Origin: Diabrotica undecimpunctata | Lineage: Eukaryota; Arthropoda; Insecta; Coleoptera; Chrysomelidae | NCBI RefSeq assembly: GCF_040954645.1 | Contig: NC_092812.1 | Span: 372,001-436,000 of the forward strand | DNA: 64,000 bases | Direction: 5' to 3' | In this document: piece after piece, positions 1-9,367 of the stretch | Layout of the letters: every line of letters starts with the position of its first letter | Position numbering within the stretch: the stretch's first letter is position 1 | Made by a program: the position numbers and the translations under genes | The notes under the pieces: model-generated | The model's database searches: none | What the model was told of the DNA's origin: nothing | The model's input: only the letters and a program-made list of their open reading frames with translations

Positions 1-1334
1 GAGGGTGACGATGAAATGTGGCAGTACTTTTTTATCAGCTTTTTTGGAGATCATATTGATCACCCTTGTTGCTTCTATTCCTTTATTGTATAGTTCGTCT
101 TTAATTGCTACTGTGCTAGTAGTAGCAGATAGCCCTTTTATAATGACTCTTTTTAGTTTATCGCTATCTATGGGATATGCGATGATTTCTACTTTTGGAC
201 TGTGTTCTTCTAGGATGTGTACCATTCCTAGGTAATCTTTTCTGGTTTTTGTGTTAATAACAATCGATCTGCCTGATCGTGCAAACTTATTGACTGATAT
301 TATGCCTTGGTTGGCTGCTCTCTGCAGGATTTTTTGGTGTTCTCCTACAGTTTTTAGGATTATCGCCGGTGGTTTCGGCTCTTTTACTGTAGGCTCCTCG
401 CTTGTTTGCGGTGAGTCTTTTGGTACGTCGTTTTCTTTTTCAACTTGGCTATTTTTGCTCAAGTTATTTTGGGCAGTTTTATTTTTCTGGCTTCTTTCAT
501 GAGCCTCTTTCGCAGCCTTGTTAAATTCGATTTCTTTCCGCTGATTTATTATCTGCGTCTGCTTTTCGGAGACGCTTATTTTTGTTTTCACACTACTGTC
601 TGATTTCTCAGTAGTGGTGCCTGTCTTTTTTCCTTTTTTGTTTTGGACTTGTGTCCAACCTGCAGGTTCTTTGGTTGTTATGATTCTTTCCGGCTCTTTA
701 GGCTTGCCTTTTCTACTGGATGGCTTTACGTTTCGTTTCTCAGCTCAGTCATCTGAGCGAGAAGGTCTTGGATTTGTTTATTTGCCTTTTCCTCGCGGAT
801 ACGGCTTTCTTCTTTAAGGGATTTGATCTGTTCCGTCAGTACATTGACCGACCTTAAAAGCTCATTGGCCTTTTCCCTTTCCGCCATTTCTCTGGCCTTT
901 TTCTTTACTTCTTCGTCTTCCGAAGAGTCTTCTTTAGGCCTTAGCCTTTTCATTTTCTTGCCGATTTCGGGCTCGGCTTCATTTTTGGAGACGTTGTCCA
1001 CGGCGGGTTGTGTCTCTACTACAGTTGGGGGTGGGGCTTCGCGCGATTCTGCAGCTGGGCTCGGCTCTTCGTCGATGGCGTCCATCGTATTGATATCGTC
1101 ATCGGTGTCGATTTCGCTTTTTTCTTCCTCCGACTCGGGCAGATAGGAGTCATCGTCAGAAGATATTACGATTTCTATGTCGTCGATCGCGGGATTAGTC
1201 GATTTAATAAATTTATTATATAGCTCGATCGAGCTGTCAACAGAGGGGTTTGATGATTCGGCTAAATCATTCTCTTCTTCTTCTTGTGTTGTCACCTGCG
1301 TGACAACACTTTCTGGGGGGGGAATATCACTCAT
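1..1334 (-). pseudogene. LINE D ORF1 (Gag-like), partial with internal deletion
   Basis: Gag-like RNA-binding protein of a Jockey-type LINE. The start is the ATG at 1334, reading MSDIPP as in B1. An acidic N-terminal region is followed by a coiled-coil-like KR/E-rich segment ending near MTELRNE at about 735. A deletion then removes roughly 75 residues that B1 retains, and the reading frame changes near 725. Downstream, on the same strand, an open frame carries the KPPAIILKTVGE hallmark of the RRM-like/PRE_C2HC region that precedes the zinc knuckles. The window ends before the knuckles. Broken by frame; no active role expected. Confidence 0.8.
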
Positions 1335-1470
1335 ATTGCCGTAAGGCAGTGAACAAATAGTTCATAAGATATAAGAAAATTCTACTTAGACGACTCTGTT
1401 TTTTTTCCACCGACTGACGGCTGTCAGTACGGCTTACTGGGTGCCGTCCCAGGTACCTTGCGGTAGTTCA

Positions 1471-1490
1471 CTCCCTGTATTCACAGTGAG
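1471..1490 (-). other. Leader RNA hairpin, lineage D version
   Basis: On the minus strand an 8-bp stem (one mismatch) closes a GAAT loop at the position where B1 has an 8-bp stem with GAAA and the A copies have a 6-bp stem with GAAA. It lies within the LINE leader upstream of ORF1. Structure is inferred by eye from inverted repeats and comparison between copies. Confidence 0.55.
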
Positions 1491-1692
1491 GGATCCTCTT
1501 CCTGTTTCTCACACCTCACGAGCAGGGGCCGTTTCTGTCCGACCTTGTCAAATGTCAAGGCCTTACAGTGTCATCCCTGACGACACACTGAGGTGATCCC
1601 GAATTCTTCGCAAACGCGAAGCTATTATAGCCTCCGCGAGGAGCCTATAAAAACAGCTCCTCGACGGTTTAACTAGTAACAACCTCGCATCC

Positions 1693-1822
1693 AAAGCAAC
1701 CAAACATTATAGGGATATATATTTGATTACAGTGCTAAATAAATGTAATGCGCTTGCGCGAATTTTGTTTTCATTTTGCAATCCCTTATATAAAAGATTT
1801 AACTGCAATCCCTTTATAATAC
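1693..1822 (+). repeat. 345-bp satellite, partial unit
   Basis: Matches the part of the 345-bp unit running from the gcaaccaaac segment through the GCGCTTGCGC segment to CCTTTATAATAC. The unit continues in phase after A1 at 8153. The last 12 bases (1811-1822) are the left target duplication of A1. Confidence 0.9.
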
Positions 1823-1856
1823 AGTTCGGCTCGAGTAGTCGAACAGTGCGGACGTG
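1823..1856 (+). promoter_or_regulatory. Internal Pol II promoter of LINE A1 (initiator plus DPE)
   Basis: The element starts with A in a cAGTT initiator context. GGACGTG, a match to the insect downstream promoter element, lies at 1850-1856, exactly +28 to +34 from that A. The same spacing is found in A2, A4 and B1. Internal promoters of this kind are known for Jockey-type LINEs, which must carry their promoter inside the transcript. Confidence 0.75.
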
Positions 1857-2174
1857 CTTTAGTAGGAGCAACTGACCTGACGTCAACGGGGCTTTTCAGC
1901 TCCACTATGGGTAAGACACCGTTAGTGGCACAGGCACTTGTCTTTTATTAAAGCGAAGAGCGGATGATATTTTGTTATTAGCTTAAACCGCAGAGAGACT
2001 GATTTTATAGGCCTCTCTCGGAGGGCTATAATAAATAGCATTCCGTTGAAAAATACGGGAAGTCTGTATGGTGTCGACAGGGATGACACTGTAAGGCCTA
2101 GTTTTTTGAATCTATGTCGGACAGCAACGGCCCCTGCGCCTACAGAATAAGAAACGTCAAGCGGAACCCTCCTG

Positions 2175-2178
2175 GAAA
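2175..2178 (+). other. Leader hairpin loop GAAA in LINE A1
   Basis: CTCCTG and CAGGAG (2169-2174 and 2179-2184) form a 6-bp stem around GAAA. The same hairpin occurs in A2, A3 and A4, and B1 has a longer stem of different sequence with the same GAAA loop. Confidence 0.55.
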
Positions 2179-2285
2179 CAGGAGTGAACAACCGTGCTAG
2201 GGCCTGGGAAGACACCCAGAATCCACACGACACGTGTCGGGTGGATAAACAAAAAACAGTAATCTTCCAAGTAGACAGCTTTATA

Positions 2286-4207
2286 ATGTCGTCGGTTTCC
2301 GCTGAAACCACCGAGCCTCCAGCTCACCTCGTAGTACACCACCCCCAAACCCATACCGAGTCAGAGTATGTACGTGAAAGTACAGCTCCCGACTCAATCC
2401 CAATCCCTCCATCTCCATCCATTTCAGAGGAATCTGTTATGGATGCTGAGAATCTATACCAATTCTCGGATGAAGATAGTAGCAATGATGCGATTGACCT
2501 TCAGTCAATCAATTCAAACACTGCCAATATGATAAACAGGGACGAGAGATCAAACGCGGAATTCGCAAAGAAGTGTCTGATGTTCGACACTACAAACGTC
2601 TACAACGCTCGGCGCGGAGAGGACGGTAAAGCCCCAACGAAGAGACCGTGTTACGGCCCAGGGCAAAGCCCTGAGAAACAAAACAAGGACGAAACTGCAA
2701 ACTACATTCAATTACTCATCCAAAAAATGGATGAATGCAGACGAGCCATAATAGGCAAATAGAGGCACTGATGGAACAACTATCAGAACTCCGCAGAGAA
2801 ATAAGGACCAAAGACCGCGAAAACAAAGAATTAGTTGCACGAATAGTACAACTAACCGAGAAGAAGGAGGAGCCAAAGGCACCCAAAAAGCGCGTGCGCG
2901 AGACGAGTGGCAACCGTCAAAATGATTTCAGGGCCGAAAAACCCGAAAAAATCACCAAGCAACACGAAAAACCGAAAATCGTGGAGCCTGAAAACGATCC
3001 ACGCGAGAAGGGATGGCAGGAAGTAGCAAAGAAGTCAAGCAAGAAAAAGGGAACCACTGCTAAAAGCAGCAACGAAGCCACGCCCACAGAAACTGTGAGC
3101 GTAGCACAAAAACAAAGAACTCTTGTCGAAAAACGACAAGAGAAAATAATGGATGACGAGATCAAAGCTCGTCAAACCAGAAGAGCCCAAAAGGACAACA
3201 ATCAAGATGCCAAACCAAGCACAAGTCAAAACACAAACAACGAACCAGTGGTTCCCACCACGGAAAAACAACCAAAATTATACTAAATAATAATACTAAA
3301 ATCAGTAGGAGAAAGTCAGAATATCCTGCGCAAAGCGGCAGAGAAAGCCATCATATCTGACAACAAATTTGCGAAATCTGGGCGATCTGTAGTAATACAG
3401 ACCAAAAGCAGAGAGAGGTACCTAGATTTGGTCAAAATTCTAGAAAACCACAAACCAGCTGTCCATACTGTCATATAGCATACCCTATCGACGCACCGAA
3501 GACGAAAAGGCTTGTAATCAGAGGATTACAAGTCAATATGGACCTAAAAACAATTGCAGAAGCAATTGAAGACAAGGGCATCGACCTAATAAAAATCGAA
3601 GCAGTCAGATCGCTGAGAGAGGGGAAAAAACTTCTACCTCTCTACAAAATTACTGTTCCTGAAGAAGAAACAGAAAAAGCACGCAAACTAAATAACCCTC
3701 TGCTACCTTCGGATAAATATCGAAGATGAAATCAGACAGCAACGAGATGTACTTCAATGCTACAACTGTCAAAACTTCTACCATGGATCCAGTGCCTGCC
3801 ACTGCGCCTCGCGCTGCGTGAAATGCGGTGAATACCATAGATCGTCAGAATGCCAGAAGGACAGAGAAACCGCAGCCAAATGTGCCAACTGCGGGGAGGC
3901 TCACACAGCCAGTTACAGGTTGTGCTCAAAAGCACCAAAAAGGAAAACAAAAATAACAACTCCTCCAAAATTCAAAGATGCACCAAGTGCACCCACCACC
4001 CGGCCTAACGTAAGTTATGCCGCAGCAACAAAAGCAGCTGAACCTCCAAAAGCTGCTCCTGTAACCCAAACAAGCACCTCCACCGACAGCGATAAACTTA
4101 TTGCTGCCATGAACAATCAGCTAAGAGCTTTTACAGACCACTTCTCGGGTATGTTCGAGAAAATCACACTAGTCCTCGATGCAATGAGCAAATGTAGAAC
4201 CGAGTAA
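2286..4207 (+). pseudogene. LINE A1 ORF1 (Gag-like), frameshifted
   Basis: Starts at the ATG at 2286 (MSSVSAETTE), equivalent to the A2, A3 and A4 starts. An acidic, Ser-rich N terminus is followed by a coiled coil (about 2700-2880), a basic region, the PRE_C2HC-type region (about 3290-3720) and three zinc knuckles (about 3760-3930). The coding sequence changes frame near 2740, stops at 3286 where the KPPAIIL motif should begin, and is disrupted again near 3470 and 3730. The last segment is open to the TAA at 4205-4207, which overlaps the ORF2 ATG. Function lost in this copy. Confidence 0.85.
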
Positions 4208-6892
4208 TGCCAGAACAGTTAGACGAGCTACAGATCGGGTCGTGGAATTCGGGCGGGATTCGTTCGAAAATTAACATCTTAGACGAGTTTACCAACAGAC
4301 TCGCTATAGATGTCATGGCCTTACAAGAGACTAAACTAGTCGAAAGAATCAAAACAAAGATTCCAGGCTATGTCATCTATAGAAACGATCACAGATCTAA
4401 TTCTGGTGGCACGGCCATAATGGTAAAAAGGCAAATAGATCACCATCTGCTGCCTACGCCAAATGGCTTTGTCACCATGGAAGCAACAATAGTCCGAATC
4501 GTCGCGGCCAACGAAACGCTGAAAGTAGTTTCAGCATACGTAAGACCGAACGAGCCGGTACTAAGAGAAGACTTAGATATAATATTAAATTCAGACGAAC
4601 CCACGGTAATTATCGGCGATCTGAACGCTAGATCGCCTAACTGGTTTGATAGACGGACAAATGCGAACGGTAGACGACTCTGTGCCTATCTCGAAAACAA
4701 AAACAACACCATCGTAGCGGGCCCAGTAGACCCAACATGCTTCCACGGAGAACTTCCCTCGCACATAGACTTAGCAATCCTACACAATATAGGGCAACAA
4801 TATGAAATAAAATCAATAAACGAAGGCGATTCCACACACAACGTAATCGTCATGACCCTAGGCGCAGTGGAACTAAATCCACTGCAGCCCCATCAAATAA
4901 AGATAACAAACTGGCCTAACTTCAGGAGAGTAGTGAGCGAAAACATCGGGGCAATCCCAACAATTAACAACATAGAAGAACTGGAAGAAAGTATAGCAAG
5001 ATTAGAGCAAACAATAACAAATGCCATCGATGCCAGCTCCAAAACGGAGACAAAAACAACACTAAAAGGTAGATTCCAAGAAATCTCAAATGAGCTAAAA
5101 GATCTCATCAAAGAAAAGAACAGAAAAAGAAGAAGAGCGCAAAGAACAAGGAATCAAGAAGACAAAAGAATTGCTAATGAACTAGACAGGGAAGTCAAAA
5201 GAAGACTAAACGAGCACAGAAACGAATATTGGGACAAATACATCCAAGAACTAAATCCAAACAAGTTTGCTTTCTGGAAAGTATCAAAAATACTCAGAAA
5301 AGATAAAAAACCCATACCGCCTCTACACGGAGAAAACGGAATGGTATACACAGAGCAAGAAAAAGTAGAGGTAATGCGAGATACACTAGAATCTAACAAC
5401 ATGAAAAACTTTCACCCGGCAGAAGATCTAGACTTTACGGAGGAAGTAGAAAGAAGCGCTAGACGCTTAAGGAGGAGAAAGGGCATAATTGGCCTAGAAC
5501 ATACAAGTCCGGAAGAGATCAAAGAAATAATTAAAATACTAAATCCAAAGAAATCAGCAGGGCCAGATAAAATCACTAACAGAGCAATCAAAAACATACC
5601 CAACAAAATAATAGTGTACATTACGAACATAATCAACGGCATTCTGAGACTAAGATACTTTCCTGACAGATGGAAAGAAGCAGAAGTAATTATGATAGGA
5701 AAACCGGGGAAAAACGGGAGCTTTCCACAGAATTACCGACCAATCAGTCTCCTATCTTCACTAAGTAAGGATAATACTAAAGAGACTGCAAACTGAGACA
5801 GAAGCAATCGGAACGATTCCAGAATCACAATTCGGCTTCAGATCAAATCGCTCCTGCGAACTACAGGTACTTAGGCTAACCGAATTCATCACCAAAGGTT
5901 ATAATGACAGAATGTATACTGCAGCAGCCTTCCTAGATGTCAGTAAGGCCTTTGACAGAGTCTGGCATGAAGGCCTGCTTTTTAAAATGAGCCATTATGG
6001 ATATAGTGAGGCGATGACATGTCTCCTTGCATCATACCTGACAAACCGGAGATTCAGAGTTCGAATAGGGCGTGCCCTGTCCGAAGTCGGAACTCTGGAG
6101 GCAGGTGTACCGCAGGGAGCGGTGTTATCACCATATCTATACACCATATATACGGCAGACACACCAAATGACCATAAAACACTACTTAGCCTGTACGCAG
6201 ACGATACGGCAATTGCAACAAGCAACAGAAATGTAAACTTCGCAACAAGAGACCTACAACGATCTCTAAACCGACTGCACGCATGGTGCATAAAGTGGAA
6301 AATTGCACTCAACCCGGAAAAAACACAGGCCGTCATGTTTAGGAAAAGAAGACAAACACCCAATATGGAATTAAGATTAGCCAATGAAAACGTAGAATGG
6401 AGCAATCAAGCTAAATACTTAGGAGTGACCCTTGATCACAAGCTCACATTCACTGAACATGTAAACCAAACAGTATATAAAGCCAAACTAACAAAGACGC
6501 AACTTGCCTCGCTAATCGGCAAGAAAAGCAAATTAAACTTCTTTACGAAAATAAGAGTTGCTAATAGCATAATCCTTCCAAAATTAACTTATGCATCAGC
6601 AGCCTGGTGGCATACCTGCAAATCAAACAGGAAGAAAATACAAGTAGCACAAAACCAGCTAATAAGAGATGCTTTAAATGTACCGAAATATGTACCATTA
6701 AGATACTTATACAGAGATACGAAACAGAAAAAAATCCTACACACAATGAATGAAAAAGCATATGAAATCTTCAATGAAATAAGAAACCACCCCAACAGAA
6801 AGCTAAGAGAGCTGACGGATTGTGACGAAAATATTAGGACGACACATAGACGGCCTAAACAACAAATAGCTGGATATGTCCCAATAAGATAA
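4207..6892 (+). pseudogene. LINE A1 ORF2 (APE endonuclease and reverse transcriptase), one frameshift
   Basis: ORF2 normally nicks the target and copies the element RNA at the nick (target-primed reverse transcription). The N-terminal APE endonuclease shows WNSGG, LQETKL, GDLNARSPNW and a GDSTHN segment. The RT palm follows with AFLDVSKAFDRVWH, GVPQGAVLSPYLY and YADD. The first 529 codons are open to 5796. A short deletion near 5765, just after the SLLSSLSK motif, shifts the frame, and the rest is open from about 5800 to 6892. Otherwise the copy is close to A2 throughout, so this is a recently broken gene. Confidence 0.9.
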
Positions 6893-7069
6893 TACCATAA
6901 AGATTGAGATAGGCACAGATTAGTCAAAGGCAACGCGGATTAGAAGTAGGAAAAAAAAAGGGTAGGAACTGGGGTCTGGCATTTCAGAGTTCTAGACACC
7001 AGGCCTTGCTCACCAAAAAAATATCTTAGTTTTTAGTATTAGCTTTTAGTCTTAGTATTAGTATAAAAT

Positions 7070-7362
7070 GTCGATCGGATTAGCCAAGCGGGCTGGGCGG
7101 CTGGTTTCTCCTTCGCTTCAATGCGAGAGATGTCAGTTCGATTCCCAGCTCGGTGTGCAGAAAACAAAAAGGCTAACGCAGCAGTTTAAAATTCTAAAAT
7201 GAATCTGCGGCTTAGTCTAGAATATGCTGGTATCTGATCGGCCTATGGTGGAGCAGTACGGCAAGAGATAAGGGCTTGCGGCTAGGTGATACTCCTCCAT
7301 AGATCCCTACCGGAAGGGCGTCGAACGCCTAAATACCGGGTATATATATATATATATATATA
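7070..7362 (+). mobile_element. tRNA-derived SINE with (TA)n tail
   Basis: A Pol III A box (TAGCCAAGCGGG, 7081-7092) and B box (AGTTCGATTCC, 7135-7145) form a tRNA-like head. An unrelated body of about 200 bp follows and the element ends in a TA repeat (about 7341-7362). A 14-bp target duplication tattagtataaaat flanks it at 7056-7069 and 7363-7376. A2 and A3 have no such insert at the matching 3' UTR position. It is non-autonomous and would rely on a LINE RT. I do not recognise the family. Confidence 0.85.
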
Positions 7363-7474
7363 TATTAGTATAAAATAGGCGTGAAAAAACCTTCTAACTC
7401 CGCGAACGAATTATAGTGGCAGGGAATAGTTTAGTACCTATTCATAGTTTTCTGGGTCTTCAACCACAATATGC

Positions 7475-7493
7475 GCGACACTGATCCCGTCGC
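7475..7493 (+). other. Covarying 3' UTR hairpin 1, LINE A1
   Basis: GCGAC pairs with GTCGC around actgatccc. A2 (20792-20811) and A3 (36751-36770) have GTGATA with TATCAC around nearly the same loop, so base pairs are kept although the sequence changes. Confidence 0.55.
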
Positions 7494-7733
7494 ACACATG
7501 CAAACACATGCGATATAGTACAAAGAAAACCATAAGTTTTCTCTGTACAGCCAAACCCTTTGGCTTAGGCCCTTAAGGCAGGTCTATTTGGGAGACCAAC
7601 ACGCGAATTCTGAGCATCGAGGCCATGTGCGACAAGCATGGGCTCGGTGGCCAGACCAGTCGGGTGCTCAGCTGGCGAGGAGAACAAATTAATTTTTGCC
7701 AAATCGGCAGCTGAGTGACCGAACACACACTTT

Positions 7734-7781
7734 CCCTGTGCGGAGGGGCACCAACCTAGGTTGGTGCCTCTCCGTGCAGGG
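7734..7781 (+). other. Long 3' UTR hairpin with NNAG loop, LINE A1
   Basis: A stem of about 22 bp closed by a CTAG loop. A2 has loop TAAG, A3 has TCAG and B2 has TTAG at the same place, with stem sequences changed on both sides. This is a good candidate for the RNA structure that the ORF2 protein recognises. Confidence 0.65.
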
Positions 7782-8152
7782 CACACACTTTTTAGGGACT
7801 CCAGTCCAATGTAATGCTAATACCAAAGTAAATTCAGTAAAGTAAATAGGGAGAAAAGCTTTTAGCTACCCCTTAAGTTTAGGTGGCCTTACCACAACCA
7901 TGTAGATACGGAGGGTGTTGTTTATTACCCAAATCGCCCGACGTAAAGTTCATAAGCCTTCGCTGCGTACGTCAGACGTAGTGAAGAGGTGGTGGAAAAA
8001 CCTGGGGGTCAGATAGGTACCGATCCAGAATGATTAGCTCTTCTGGAGCGAGACCGGTTTGATCTTCGGACATGTGGATCCCACTGACTAGCAGTGGTAT
8101 ACACATGTCACTAGGGGTTGGGTTGAACGCTTCGCGTGTGAGTGTGTGTGTG

Positions 8153-8324
8153 CCTTTATAATACCTGTTTTACGGATGCTATTATATTCACCAGCAATTT
8201 TTTTCTATGTTGAATGCTTCTGGTTGGACCAACCACTGCCAATTTTAGTGTTTTCAATGTTTTTAAACCTTTTAATTATTGAAATTAGATTTTTTTCCTC
8301 CTAAATAATTTTTGATTATTTCAC
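8153..8324 (+). repeat. 345-bp satellite, partial unit between A1 and B1
   Basis: Continues the unit broken by A1 at CCTTTATAATAC and runs to gattatttcac, where B1 is inserted. Bases 8153-8164 are the right duplication of A1, and 8309-8324 are one copy of the 16-bp duplication tttttgattatttcac flanking B1. Confidence 0.9.
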
Positions 8325-9367
8325 ACACACACACACACACACAATCACGCTAAGCGATCAACCCAACCTCTAGGAACATGTGTATACCATACTAAGCATA
8401 GGATCCACATGTCCGAAGATCAAACCGGTCACACTTCGCTAGTCGAAGTGGTACCTATCTGACCCCCAGGTTTTTCCACCACCCCTCCTCATCGTGTGAC
8501 ATACGTGAGGAGGCTTATGATCTTGAAAGTTACTAGAGTTGCCTTGGGTAATGAGACACCTCCCATTTTTAATTATTGTGGTTATGCCACCTAACTGTAG
8601 GGGTAGCCACATCTAGGCTTTTCTCCCTAATTACTTTACTGACTCTATAGATTTTACTCTAACTGCACTTCGGGACTTGAGTCCCTAAAACAAAAAGAAA
8701 AAGTAGCGTGTGTTCCGTCCATGGAGTCGACAGCCTAAGCTGTCGACTTCATGTTCGGAAAGAGTGTGTGCTCGATCACTCAGCCGCCGATTTGGCAAAA
8801 ATAAATTTTGTTCTCCTCGCCGGCTGGGTGTCCGATGTGGGTCCGGCCACTGAGCCCATGCTTGCCGCACATGACCTCAGTGCTCGGGTGTCGCGAGAGG
8901 AACAGTATCACTTGATCCGCCTTAAGGGCTTAATCCGCATCAGCGGTGTATAGAAGGCCTGAAGGGTCTTCTATATGGAAGATTGAAGTGATTTTACGTT
9001 AAAACGTTTAATGATAAAATTGACTAAAAACTAACTGAATTTAAGAGAAAACAAGCGATTTTTTTTTTTTTGTTTTTTTTTTTTTTTTTTTTTTGTGGGG
9101 TCTTCCTTGGCGTTGGGACTTTAAAATGTCGGCACAATTCTTACCCTTTTATTTCTTACATGCTAAATTGTGTGGGTGGGTTGGGGTGTGCATTGCAGGG
9201 TGTATACGGCCTCCACACACCCCGGTGTATAGTGTCCTTATCTAAGTGCCTTGGCACCTGTATCCTCTCGCCAGAGTCCTAAAAGAGAAGGATTTTTTTG
9301 GTGGTTGTTTTCTGATGTCTGCATTCTTTTATTTAGACGCCTTTGCGACCATCTCATTCTTCATTTA
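8325..9367 (-). other. LINE B1 3' UTR
   Basis: Non-coding tail on the minus strand. It ends in the TG repeat and carries a long T-run on the plus strand (about 9061-9093), which is an internal A-run in the element's sense. The terminal 600 bases match the A-family 3' end in order and sequence blocks, including the (ggcgaggagaacaaa) segment and the hairpin at 8713-8760. I see no gene here. Confidence 0.75.
8713..8760 (-). other. Long 3' UTR hairpin of LINE B1
   Basis: About 22 bp of near-perfect inverted repeat around CTAA/TTAG, at the position matching the A1 hairpin at 7734-7781 but with a different stem sequence (gtcgacagc with gctgtcgac). Conservation of fold without sequence supports function as RNA. 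Confidence 0.65.

Larger units (their letters stand above)
1..1692 (-). mobile_element. Jockey-clade LINE, lineage D, 5' part only
   Basis: Minus-strand copy cut by the window edge. It holds a leader (about 1692-1335) and part of ORF1. The leader shares blocks with B1, such as the conserved stretch around 1525-1575 that lies before the ORF1 start in every family. Its outer end stops at 1692, about 130 bases short of the full-length B1 start, and abuts the satellite directly, so it is 5' truncated. The protein resembles B but is clearly diverged from B and C, so I treat it as a separate lineage. ORF2, if present, lies outside the window. Confidence 0.8.
1823..8152 (+). mobile_element. Jockey-clade LINE A1, full length, inactive, carrying a SINE
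   Basis: Complete element from the AGTTCGG start to a (TG)n-type tail, flanked by the 12-bp duplication cctttataatac at 1811-1822 and 8153-8164. Order: 5' leader with internal promoter, ORF1 with several frameshifts, ORF2 with one frameshift, and a long structured 3' UTR into which a SINE (7070-7362) has inserted. ORF1 and ORF2 touch as TAATG at 4205-4209. The Jockey assignment rests on the APE endonuclease, RT and Gag-like ORF1 sequences read from the translation. Confidence 0.92.
6893..8152 (+). other. LINE A1 3' UTR, structured, with internal A-run
   Basis: Non-coding tail of A1. It contains an internal A-run (about 6951-6959), the SINE, several inverted repeats that covary with A2 and A3 (7475-7493, 7518-7548, 7734-7781), and a terminal block from about 7568 shared with family B. 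It ends in a TG-rich tail instead of poly(A). No other gene is seen here. Confidence 0.75.

Noticed and set aside
5154..5402. Many 60-140 codon frames opposite the LINE ORFs
   Set aside because: They are antisense shadows of A-rich coding sequence, recurring at the same place in every copy.
7081..7150. A functional tRNA gene
   Set aside because: A and B boxes are present but I could not fold a complete cloverleaf, and the sequence is the head of a 293-bp element with a target duplication and TA tail.
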